DNA of 64,000 nt from assembly GCA_018417955.1 (NCBI GenBank), contig JACTVC010000021.1:62001-126000 (forward strand), written 5' to 3'. The notes under the pieces were generated by a model, which saw nothing but the letters and a program-made list of their open reading frames with translations, did no database searches and was not told the origin of the DNA. Position numbers and translations under genes: made by a program. This DNA is from Laccaria trichodermophora (Eukaryota > Basidiomycota > Agaricomycetes > Agaricales > Hydnangiaceae). Shown piece after piece: positions 50,540 to 61,885 of this stretch (positions are counted from its first letter, which is position 1; every line of letters begins with the position of its first letter).

Positions 50540-52330
50540 TTTGGCTGAAGGTTAAGTATGAAGCTTGTTGTACCGGCCAACGGCTTCAATGGGAGAAAGC
50601 ATCTCCTTCAGGTCCTCCCAATCTGCGTGAACTCCCGCGAGTAGACTGTCGACATTTGATAAACGGCACTTCCTGGAGTATTGTCCAAAGGGGAACCCTT
50701 GTCTAAAGCCATTTTTTAGTGTGTGGGTCTTCAAGTTTATCCTGGGCTTTGTCTGGAATGGGCGACGATAAGATTACGACGATAAACGAGACTGAGTTGG
50801 CATGAAACACACCGTGATTTGCAAGTTCAAGAAGAAGGAATCAAGGTGCTCGTCGAGCGGCCGGTCTTTGCCCTTCCCCAATGATCCGTTGAAAAAGGAA
50901 TGACCCAAACATTGGGAACGAGAGTATTGAGTTTAGTGACCTCTTCAAATAAAGCCATTCCCTGAAACAGTGTGAGGTAACGGCATCTTCGCACAACAAG
51001 ACCCGGTTGTCGAACGCCGGAATCGTAGTATGGGTGTCCCATCCCGCGACATGCCGAATTATCGGGGTGCTTGGTAGTGTTGAAACACAACAAAAGGCGA
51101 GCTTCTCATCATTGAGCGGAGTCTCATCGTCGTCGTCGAGAAGAAGCAATACTCTAGCTGAATTGTCTGAAGGCCAAATAAGAAGCATGTTGTATCGGCC
51201 AACGCCTCCGATAGGAAAACCTGTCCTCTTGAGTCCCTCCTTATCTGCTTGATGAAACTGGCAAGTAAACCCTCAACTTGTACAGAAATCGGAACTTCTC
51301 GGAGCACTGCATGGCGGAGCGCGAGTCATTTGCGAGATCGCTTTCAAGTGTCTGCATCTTTAAATTCATCCCAGGTTTCGTCTAAAATGGGGTTAGGTCA
51401 ATTAAAAAACTCAGTTGGCAACACAGCATGATTTGCCAGTCGACGTACTTGCGAAGGTCATCAAAGTGCTCGTTGGACGACTAGCCTTTCATTTCCCCAA
51501 CGATCCGTTATTCCCGGTAACGAATGACGAAGAAATGAGCAAAGATCGGGCACAATGGAGAGCGTAGTGACTTCTTGTAGCAAAGGAGAGTCGCAAACAA
51601 GGTGATCTTGCATAGCGAGAAGTCAGTTGTCGAATGCCGAATGCCAGAATCATAATATCGGTCTGCCATCCCATGACCCCTGGGTTATCGATGGAGAAAG
51701 CAGATGCAGCTCACCCAAGGGGGTGGGAATTCGGACGAAGCCATGTTAGAAAGGTCAATGGCTCGTATTGAGACTGAGCAGAAAGCTTGTGATGGCTTGT
51801 ATGTCAGAAATGTGACGACTGACGTGGCGGAGGCCTTTTGCTGGGGACCTCTTCAGATATTAAGCAGCACTTTGTCAGTGAAAGTCCGTCCGCACATACA
51901 AGGCCTCGGACTACAATCCCTCGAGAGACACATTGGTATAGCCACTGCTTGCGGAGCTCTGATGCCTAAGGATGGGCCAGCTTGATTGACAAAGGCGAAC
52001 AGGTCTGAGTTCCTGGATGGGTTCTTCATAGCATTCTGAGTGGATCCAGAGTGGATCTAGAGAGTCCATGTGATCCTCTGGAAAATGACGAGGAATCGAC
52101 GGACCAAGATACAGAAACCACTAGTCCCTTCGTCGCCCCCTTCGATACCCACGTTTTTGGTGAAACACACAGGCGTACGCTCATCAGCCGATATACGACA
52201 AGGTAAGAATTGGAGGTTTGAGTGGACGTGATCCAGAATGTGGGTAGTGTATCCTGCAAAAGGGACTATCCTGTGGTCAGAGCGAATTGAAGCCAGCGTA
52301 CTAATCACAAAGGCTTACCAATAACCAGGC
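50540..52330 (-). pseudogene. Decayed tandem-duplicated minus-strand gene family, unidentified
   Basis: Two stretches repeat in diverged form. One is at 50560-50760 and 51190-51400 (GCTTGTTGTACCGGCCAACG versus GCATGTTGTATCGGCCAACG, then TTCAAGTTTATCCTGGGCTT versus TTTAAATTCATCCCAGGTTT). The other is at about 50860-51060 and 51470-51680 (TCCCCAATGATCCGTT versus TTCCCCAACGATCCGTT). On the minus strand they encode short peptides (GWDTHTTIPAFDNRVLLCED; YTTHILDHVHSNLQFLP at 52060-52300) with many stops and frame shifts. This fits a tandem array of decayed paralogues. Family unknown. Confidence 0.45.
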
Positions 52331-52724
52331 CTCTTCTGGCTTTTCCACCAGTTATAACTTGTACGTGGAAGGCCTATACATGCTGTCTCTCAACGGAGTG
52401 TTGATCGAACTACCATCCTTATCCTGTAAACTTGGGGAAGTGCATGACCGAAAAAGGGAGGAGGGTGTTGTTTACTTCAAGACCACGAAACAAACAAACC
52501 ACACGTTGTGAGCGCCTAGCAAACTTGCTTCCAACCTTCATCTTGCAGAATCGAAATGATGAATACAACTTCGAACGCGAACACCGATCCTACGTCAGTA
52601 CCTCTATTCCCGCTACGTCCTACATCTTCGCCAACATCTGACAACTCATTCCAGTGCTGCATCCTCCGATCCCAGGATCGCGATTGAGATCAAAGGCAAG
52701 GTGGACCGCTAACTCAAATGGACG

Positions 52725-55700
52725 TTGATTGAATCGTCGTCCCGCATTATAGATATAAAAGTTAACAATATACCTCAAGGCCTGCTTCGTCATCACAAGC
52801 ATTATGTGGAGTTCACCGTTGGCGGAGATACACAGGAAACGGCAAAGAGCGAGATGTCGGCGGATCCAGTGTGGTCAGAGACACTTTCATTGTGGGTATC
52901 ATTTCATTCATCTGGTGTTGTTTGATGGAATTCTTACTGTCACCAAGCAATACCTCACAATCATCCAAACTAATTTGTCAGGTTTACAAGACTCCACGTC
53001 GGATTGGTCGGGCCCTTGATCATGGTAATGAGCTTGTAGGAATGATGAATGAAGAAATTCTCTTGCTGCTCAGGGGAGCTTCCTTCAAAGGCTTGTCTTT
53101 GTCTTCTCATTGTAGATTTTGTTTCTCAAATTTCTTGTCTATATATCTAGAAATTATTCGGCCTCTGAATCAACCTAGTGGCTCAGGCTTGCCAGTGGGA
53201 AACACTACTATTCATTTCTCTATATCTACATTGGTTCCAGCTTTGAGCCCAGTTGTAAGAAATCATTGCTTTCTTTGTAAAAATTATCTAACATCCTTAA
53301 AGCTTCCTGTGCTTGCTGATCCCACAACTCAAGCTATCTTGGATATCAGTCCTGCTTTAGAATTGGCTGAGGCTGCTGTTATGAAGATGCAATCTGGCCC
53401 TGAGGATACTGCTTCTGCTCTTCAAGTTGGTGTTGATATAGTTACTTCAGACTCTTTCTCTACCAACTATGGGTGGCTTGTTGAGCATGTTCATGCTTTT
53501 ATGGGAATTGCAGACAAGATATCAGAGGTAAGCTGTCAATATTACTTGTAGTAAATGATCTCAATTATTAATCTCAATATAGTTTCATCCATATATCAAG
53601 GCTGCATGGGGCATACTGTCTGCCATTCCCAAGGTTTGTGAATTGGTATAGTGATCTTATATTTATTGAATCTTATAAATTTGCTAGACTATTTTGGACC
53701 AGATTGAACGTGATGGTAAAATACTGATCTTGTTCGAGATGTGCAAGCCCTATATGCATTCCTCAAAGGAACAGATCCATCTAAGTATGATGCACCACAG
53801 AAGAAGATTGTCACATCTTTAGCCCAGCAAACTATAGAATGTGCCTACTTCATTCGCCAATATGCTGGTGATCCCAACTTTTGTAAGTCCTACTTTATTA
53901 TATTGTGTTGATTCTTATTTCTTTGTCTTCTCATAGGGAAGAGAACTGGAAAGAATTTGATCTCAGATGCAGACCAGAAAATTGCAAACTTTCAGGATCA
54001 ATTTGAGAAGTTGAAACTGGCTTTTACTCAGCATGCTGTTTGTGAGACCCAACTTAGAGTTCTGCAAATTTTCAGCACTGTGGAAAACTGGGTAAATCAT
54101 ATTACTTTCTTGAGATACTATAATTAATGTTTTGGGTTTAGATGCAACTGCAGATCTTAAGGACATGCACTATGCTAAGAATGTTCGGTTTGATTCAGAC
54201 AAGCAGTGTCTTCCTGGGACTCGTGTAGCTGTGATTGATGAACTGACAGACTGGATAAATAGCCCAGATGGTGAGGGTACACCACAGATACTCTTCTTTA
54301 GTGCTGCTGCAGGGTTTGGCAAATCAGCCATTGCTCATACTATTGCTAAGCATTTTCACAATCTGGGTCGTCTGGGATCTTCATACTGTTTTGATCAAGC
54401 TGATCAGGCTAATCAAAGCATTCAATATCTATTCAGTACTATCTCTCAGGATCTTTCTGATTTATGCTGCCTGGAAATCTGCTCTGTGCTCTGTTGTTAC
54501 TGGAAATCGTGCTTTGTGTTCTACTCTGCAGGTTAAAGAGCAGTTTGAAAACTTCATTGTAAAGCCTGCTAAAGCTTTGACTACTGTGGGGCCCATTGTC
54601 ATTGTGATTGATGCTCTGGATGAGAGTGGCACTCAGTTTCAAAGAAAACCACTGTTAGATATACTCATTGGAAGAGCTGCAGAGTTACCTAAAAACTTTC
54701 GGATTCTGATAACAACACGTCTTGAACCTGATGTTTCTAAGGCTCTTCAGCTGGTACACCAACATCCATGTGTCAAGCACAAACATGTGGATGCTGCAGA
54801 AATGGAGAATAAGTCTAATGAGCATGATCTTTTTCTTTACATTGAATATAAGCTATCAGATATAAAATCTGAGCTTGGAGCCAGATGGTATGAATGTTGC
54901 AGCCAGCTTGTCAAAAGTTCAGAAGGTCTTTTTCAGTGGGCAGCAGTTGCATGTCAATATATAATGGATTCATATGGAGGCGAGCTTCTGTATGAGCGTT
55001 TTGAATCTTTTCTTGGGACAGGAAGTGGCTTGGATGAACTGTATAACAAAGTTCTCAAACAGGCTTTTCGAAGAAATAATTCCAAAGTCATGAATAGATA
55101 CAGATCAGTTATGGGAAGAATCCTAACAGCAAAGCAACCACTACCTTTAGCAACTCTGTCAAAAATGCATATCAACAACCCAGCACATATGAATGATATT
55201 AAAGCAATAATTGAGCCATTAGGTTGCTTACTTTCTGGTATCAATGGAGATAATGAAATTGCTATCAAGCCATTGCACAGCTCTTTTCGTGACTACCTGA
55301 CATGCTCATCTCGAAGTGGGGAATTCTTTATCGATATTGACAATGCTGAGAAAGAATTTGCTGCTGCAGCTCTATATATACTCAAGACAGAGCTTTGCTT
55401 TAATATATGTCAACTGCCCACATCATTTAAAGCAAATGATGATCCTGAAGTCAATATACTGGAACAAGCCAAAGAAAAAATCTCATCTGAGCTACTTTAT
55501 GCATGCTGTTTTTTTTCAGCCCATGTTGTGTGTGTCCCATGCAGTGGTCAGGTTCTGGAAGATCTTCATTACTTTTTGGATTATAAATTTCTCTATTGGT
55601 TAGAAGTGTTGAGCATTACAAGCAAAGTCAGTATTGCAGCAGGAATTCTGTCCTCATTATTAGGCTGGGAAAAGGTGCAGTCATTTCATGAATACAACTA

Positions 55701-58252
55701 TAAACTATCTAACATACTTGCAGATGGATAAAAATATGAAAATGTTTATTGAAGATGCTATGAAATTTGTGACCACTTTTCTCCAACCTATATCTCAAAG
55801 TGCACCTCACATATATCTGTCAGCCTTGCCAATGTCACCAAGTGACTCTCTGATTGTGAAAAAGTATTCTCACCACTTTACTAGAGTAGTCTCTTTTGAA
55901 AAGGGAAAGAAAATATCATGGCCATCTATAAATAGTATCTTGCAAGGCCACACAAGATGTGTCCGATCTGTTGCATTCTCACCTGATGGAAAGTACATTG
56001 TTTCAGGATCAGATGATAAAACTGTCAGAATGTGGGATGCACAGACAGGAAAGCCTGTCTCAGATCCATTTGAAGGCTATACTGGCAACATCACCTCTAT
56101 TGCATTCTCACCTGATGGAAAGTACATTGTTTCAGGATCAAATGACAAAACTATCAGAATGTGGGATGTACAGACAGGAAAGCCTGTCTCAGATCCATTT
56201 GAAGGCCACACAGATTCTGTCACCTCTGTTGCATTCTCACCTGATGGAAAGTACATTGTTTCAGGATCAGAAGACAAAACTATCAGAATGTGGGATGCAC
56301 AGACAGGAAAGCCTGTCTCAGATCCATTTGAAGGCCACACAAATTGGGTCAACTCTGTTGCATTCTCACCTGATGGAAAGTACATTGTTTCAGGATCCAG
56401 GGACAAAACTATCAGAATGTGGGATGCACAGACAGGAAAGCCTGTCTCAGATCCATTTGAAGGCCACACAAGTTCTGTCACCTCTGTTGCATTCTCACCT
56501 GATGGAAAGTACATTGTTTCAGGATCATGTGACAAAACTATCAGAATGTGGGATGCACAGACAGGAAAGCCTGTCTCAGATCCATTTGAAGGCCACACAA
56601 GTTGGGTCAACTCTGTTGCATTCTCACCTGATGGAAAGTACATTGTTTCAGGATCATGACAAAACTATCAGAATGTGGGATGCACAGACAGGAAAGCTTA
56701 TCTCAGATCCATTTGAAGGCCACACAAGTTGGGTCACTCTGTTGCATTCTCACCTGATGGAAAGTACATTGTTTCAGGATCAAATGACAAAACTATCAGA
56801 ATGTGGGATGCACAGACAGGAAAGCCTGTCTCAGATCCATTTGAAGGCCACACAAATTGGGTCAACTCTGTTGCATTCTCACCTGATGGAAAGTACATTG
56901 TTTCAGGATCAGATGATAAAACTATCAGAATGTGGGATGCACAGACAGGAAAGCCTGTCTCAGATCCATTTGAAGGCCACACAAATTGGGTCAACTCTGT
57001 TGCATTCTCACCTGATGGAAAGTACATTGTTTCAGGATCAAATGACAAACTATCAGAATGTGGGATGCACAGACAGGAAAGCCTGTCTCAGATCCATTTG
57101 AAGGCCACACAAGTTGGGTCAACTCTGTTGCATTCTCACCTGATGGAAAGTACATTGTTTCAGGATCAAATGACACAACTATCAGAATGTGGGATGCACA
57201 GACAGGAAAGCTTATCTCAGATCCATTTGAAGGCCACACAAGTTGGGTCAACTCTGTTGCATTCTCACCTGATGGAAAGTACATTGTTTCAGGATCAAAT
57301 GACAAAACTATCAGAATGTGGGATGCACAGACAGGAAAGCCTGTCTCAGATCCATTTGAAGGCCACACAAATTGGGTCAACTCTGTTGCATTCTCACCTG
57401 ATGGAAAGTACATTGTTTCAGGATCAGATGATAAAACTGTCAGAATGTGGGATGCACAGACAGGAAAGCCTGTCTCAGATCCATTTGAAGGCCACACAAA
57501 TTGGGTCAACTCTGTTGCATTCTCACCTGATGGAAAGTACATTGTTTCAGGATCAAATGACAATACTATCAGAATGTGGGATGCACAGACAGGAAAGCCT
57601 GTCTCAGATCCATTTGAAGGCCACACAAGTTGGGTCAACTCTGTTGCATTCTCACCTTATGGAAAGTACATTGTTTCAGGATCATGGAACAAAACTATCA
57701 GAATGTGGGATACACAGACAGGAAAGCCTGTCTCAGATCCATTTGAAGGCCACACAAATTCAGTCAACTCTGTTGTATTCTCACCTGATGGAAAGTACAT
57801 TGCTTCAGGATCAAATGATAAAACTATCAGAATGTGGGATGCACAGACAGAAAAGCTTGTTTCAGATTCATTTGAATGTCACACAGATATTGTCACCCCT
57901 CTTGCATTTTCACCAGATGGAAAGGGCACTGTTTCAGGGTCATATGATGATACTAAAATCAGGAATCATGACTCAAATATAAATAGTCTGTTATCATTTA
58001 TTTTATCCCTTTATTGTTCATTTCTCATATTTTCTTTTAGCATTTTCTATTCTCAATCAATCCAATCTTACATCAACTGGCTGGCTCTGCACACATACAG
58101 GAGATTTGTTGCTCTGGATACCACCTTGGTACCAATTAGGTCTTCAATGGCAACCTAGAAACCCACTTGTCATTGCAACACATACCACAAAGCTTTCTTT
58201 TGATGAATTTGCATTTGGCAAAGACTGGCATTTGTGCAAAATTGGAGCCTGA
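52725..58252 (+). pseudogene. C2-NACHT-WD40 NLR-like gene, with frame lesions
   Basis: NLR-type STAND ATPase architecture. A C2-like start (IIDIKVNNIPQGLLRHHKHY, FTVGGDT, DPVWSETLSL; start codon unresolved) is followed by a helical region (ALELAEAAVMKMQSGPEDTA) spread over several short exons. The NACHT domain has Walker A AGFGKSAIAHTIA (about 54308) and Walker B IVIVIDALDESG (about 54595), with ILITTRLEPDV after it. A winged-helix-like region follows, a 48-base intron at about 55674-55721, then about 16 WD40 repeats. A last exon (58041-58252, after a 55-base intron) ends WLCTHTGDLLLWIPPWYQL...DWHLCKIGA. Frame breaks are seen near 53722, 54466, 56657 (2 bases), 56735 and 57048 (1 base each). 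The last three are inside near-identical repeats and could be assembly errors. In fungi this class includes allorecognition (HET) receptors. Confidence 0.85.
55945..57965 (+). repeat. 129-bp WD40-coding repeats, about 16 near-identical copies
   Basis: Each unit encodes 43 residues: GHTxxVxSVAFSPDGKYIVS, GSxDKTIRMWDAQTGKPVSD, PFE. DNA identity between neighbours is very high, and variation is concentrated at the three x-type positions (NW, SW, SS, DS, NS after HT; N or T before SV; N, D, R, E, C or W after GS). The first, second and last units are more diverged. This is the pattern of high-internal-conservation repeats under concerted evolution. Confidence 0.95.
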
Positions 58253-58471
58253 GTAGTTTCTAGTAGTTGGATGTTGGTCAGTATTATAAAGATGTTGCCA
58301 AAGTTTCTGTAGGTAGTGCATTAGCAGTTCTGAATATATTAAATTGCTTCATCAGAAACATCACTTCTTCTCTCAGGGTATCCACAGTGAACTCTGGATG
58401 GGTATCAGGACCAGGAGTCCTGGTCACACCATCAGGTATGGGTCCCTTTTATTACATTCCCACTGGCAACC
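58253..58471. other. Short non-coding link between NLR gene and unit B
   Basis: No gene seen. The next bases (TTGGGGTGCCTTGAGCTATT) begin homology with unit A. Confidence 0.4.
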
Positions 58472-58730
58472 TGAGATTGTCTTGGGGTGCCTTGAGCTAT
58501 TCTCAAGGAGTCCCAACGCAGTACCACAATGTGCCAGGATGCTTAAGTGTGCTTCAGTATATATCAATATCATTGTTGTACTGCTGTAGTGTTGATGGTG
58601 AAAGAAATGAGGTGATTGCCACATAGGGCAACAAAGAAAAGCTCAAGGACAGACAATGCTAGAACACTGTGTGGGTAAGCCTGAGGCACAAGGGCAGATT
58701 TATTTTAGGACATAGGACAAGATAACATCT

Positions 58731-58825
58731 GTGTCAGAACCAGACATCTCACATATGTGTACATACTAATACATGTCTACACTACTGGCAGTGTTTTCCC
58801 CACCTTTTGGATCTGGTTCTGACAC
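58731..58825. mobile_element. MITE-like element (copy B)
   Basis: Same 14-base inverted ends GTGTCAGAACCAGA as at 42141-42240, with a core about 5 bases shorter, at the equivalent position in unit B. Confidence 0.6.
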
Positions 58826-59351
58826 TAAGAAATCACTTGTCAGCCATCTCCCAATTTTTTTTGAATTTTTTTCGCTCCTCATAACACCCTTGGCTGACTT
58901 GAAACACTGCACACAAAAAAATGGATGAAAAATAAAAATACATCAAAAATGAACATTCTATCCATTTTTAAAGAACTTACATTTTTCTCTCTTTTTTCAT
59001 ATTATTTTTGGGTCCATTTTTCATCTTGTTTTTCTCAAGAATAGATAGTGTGAACAAGACTGGTGACAATATTCTTGAGGACTGTGGAAAAGGAAACATT
59101 TGGAGGTCATTATTGCCCTCCTAGATATGGATGCAAGGATATAGGAAGGATTGAAAGAGAGCAGTGTATTATAGATTATGAAGTATCACTCTCAACAAGG
59201 TTCGAGGACACCATTCAACGAAAGGTAATCTACTATCCGCCCCAACCCAACCCCCAAGTATCAAAGAGAACAAAAAAAAACGAAGCAAAACTCGAAACAA
59301 ACTCACAACTTCGTGATCAAAAGGAAACTAAAAAAAAACGATCCCACGACT

Positions 59352-61270
59352 TCAAAACGGCACAGGTTCCCAAGACTGCACCGTATCACAATCGTCCACC
59401 CACACCGATTTCGAAAAATTCTCGCATGCCTGCCGCAAGCGCGCTTCAAGTGCCCGGGCGGAGGCTTCGTCGGTGTAAGTCGTGGTGTTATGGCCTGCTG
59501 CGTATGCGGAGGTCGTCGGTGCGTATGCGGAGGTCGGTGTGTATGTGGAGGTCGTGGTGTATGCGGAGGTAGGTGCGTATGCGGAGGTCGTCATGTACGC
59601 CCTACCCGGTGTGTTCTGCGCACTGTACACACTCCCTGTAGTGTTCTCCCCACCGTACACAGACGCCATCGTGTACACGCTAGCCATCGTCGTGTTCTCC
59701 CCAGCAGCAGTCGTCGTGTTACCCCCACACAGATTGAGAGAGTTGGCAGAATCGTCGATAACGATATTCGCAATGTCCCTCCCGAACCGCGCGGTTGGGT
59801 TTCGTGTTTTCAACTTAATTGTGTTCTGCGTCGACGTCGCGATGGGGTTCTCTTGTTCGATTGGATTCTGCAAAAACGGATTCTTCTTGTTCTGCGTCAT
59901 TGTAGTAGGACCATGCGCAACCGAAGCCAAAGTCGACGTCGTCGACGACGAGCTCGAGGTGGTCATCGTGTTGGTTATATCACGCAAGAGTCGGCTGGAA
60001 GGTCGGAGGTGTGTTGCGATGAAGTTAGACTCGCCGCAGGTAGGCTGGCATGCGGAGCCAAGCCCTTAATCGACGCAACACCCAAACTAGCACGCGGACT
60101 CCCAGACACACCACTCTTCCGCTGCGAACTCCCATGACCACCCAAAGCAGTATCCGCCCCAGTTTTCCCCCTCCCACACACCTCACGTAACCGCGCGTTA
60201 AGCGCCGGCATCGATGGTTCCTCCTCCTCATCACCACTGTCACCCAAAACTGCACGAACTCGATCAACAACCGTCATTCGGACTCCACGTCGTCGAGGGG
60301 ACCGCAAAGGAACAGGAACAGGCGACCCATTCTCATCCACGCTAAACCTGAACCTTGGGGAGCGGGTATACCCACTCGGCCTGTATACGTCTCTTTCCTT
60401 GACGAAGCGGTCCATCGGTACTGCTGCAGCGGTTTCCAGAAGGAGAGACGGTGACGGGTTCAACGGCGAAGGTATCCTCGAACGGGTTCTCGCTCTCCTC
60501 CTCCTCCAAAGAACACGCTCCCAAGTCGATAGTGTTGTTGCTGTTCGCGATCGCTAAAGACGCTTCGAGGTACATCTCTATATCGCATAGGTCCGTATAA
60601 TGTGGAGGTGCCGGGGGGGACTTAACGACGTTCTTGGGATTCGTGAACGGGTCTTCATCATACTCTTGCTCTTGCTTTTGTTGGGTGACGCTCCTCTGCC
60701 GACCCAAAAGAGGCGTGGTGGTGTTCCCCGAACCAATTATGCTTTCCTAAGGTATATCCCATGACGCGTCGTCCGGGCCGGGACTTTGTTTATCCAAGCT
60801 GATCTGGAGACTCTGGGAGATGTTGAAAGACGGTGGATCGGGGGATGGGGAAGGGGAGACGTCGAATGGGTTGATGTCTTCTTCTTTGAGTGTCTATTCC
60901 AGATCTTCCATGACGTGTTTCAACTTCGTCGTCGTCTTCTGGGCCTGGGGCTGAGTTTACGAAGATGGGTTGAGTGATTTTGGGAAGTGTGGGTGGCGTG
61001 CTTGGGATGCTTAACGCAGCTGACGTTGACAGAGGGGAAGGAGGAGGCTTCTTTTCAGGCGTACAAGGTGTGATAATCACCGCTGAAAGAGGCTGGCGTG
61101 GAGATTTGGTCCGTCCCCCCGTCGAGCAGCCGTGCGTTCCAGTCGTCTACGGCTGTGAGGGATGGGAGACGAAAAACTATGGGTGGGACTATGAGATCTT
61201 CAGGTAGTTGTCGCGTGGTACTAGCGTCACGCCGTTGTTTTGGGCTGGCGATTAGACTTGGGTTGCGCAT
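59352..61270 (-). pseudogene. Ser/Thr-rich unknown gene, copy B
   Basis: It starts at 61270 (MRNPSLIASPKQRRDASTTR), with TAVDDWNARLLDGG next. A shift in a G6 run near 61115 moves the frame to RQPLSAVIITPCTPEKKPPP. TAG codons replace Tyr and Trp codons of copy A (after MEDLE, and in SWDIP). Another frame shift lies near 60430. The RPSGYTRSPRFRFSVDENGS block and the C-terminus (ACENFSKSVWVDDCDTVQSW) are intact. The tail contains an expansion of AYAPTSAYTTTSTYTPTSAY repeats absent from copy A. It is a pseudogene, but it shows the fullest extent of the gene, about 600 residues. Function unknown. Confidence 0.75.
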
Positions 61271-61885
61271 GAATTGTTTTTTTTGTGCACGCCATGAGCC
61301 TGTGCAAACCTATCTTAGTTATGCAAGCAAAGATGGATCTGGTGAAGACGTACCCAGTTGAATAGGACCAGGGGAACAGTACTCGTGCGTAGGCGAGGAG
61401 TTTGCGGTAGACCAATCCGTTGCTTGAGAGGTAATGCAATTGGGAGTGGGCTTGACTGCTGTGTACGGAAGAACAGGGAAGTCAGGAAGACCCATATGCT
61501 CTGCAAGATGGCAGCGAGCCCCATTGGCAAAGGACCTCTACAGGCATTTCTGGCTGGTTGTAGCGCATACATGCGCACAGTGCACGGCGAAATTTTTAGA
61601 TTCACAGACGACGGCGATGTTTGAGCGACGCGACGCATGTATTTGTCGATGTTTGACTTGCAACTCAATGGCCTTCGTCTTCTCTCTCTCTCCATTGACT
61701 GCGACCTCTCTGCCCACTCTCTGCTTCACGTTCTGCCATTTTCAGCGGCAGTGACATCTTTTGGAAGCAGACTTCACCACTTGACGCCAGAACTACCATA
61801 TTTACGACATATCGTAATATAAATCCGGTATAGTTGAGTGGAACACCGCCCTGTCTCCAAATCATAATGCGGCGAGCTCACAGGA

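Noticed and set aside
56077..57638. Antisense frames of 104-215 codons (MYFPSGENATELTQ repeats)
   Set aside because: They are mirror frames of the WD40-coding 129-base repeat, which is 43 codons and therefore open in several phases.
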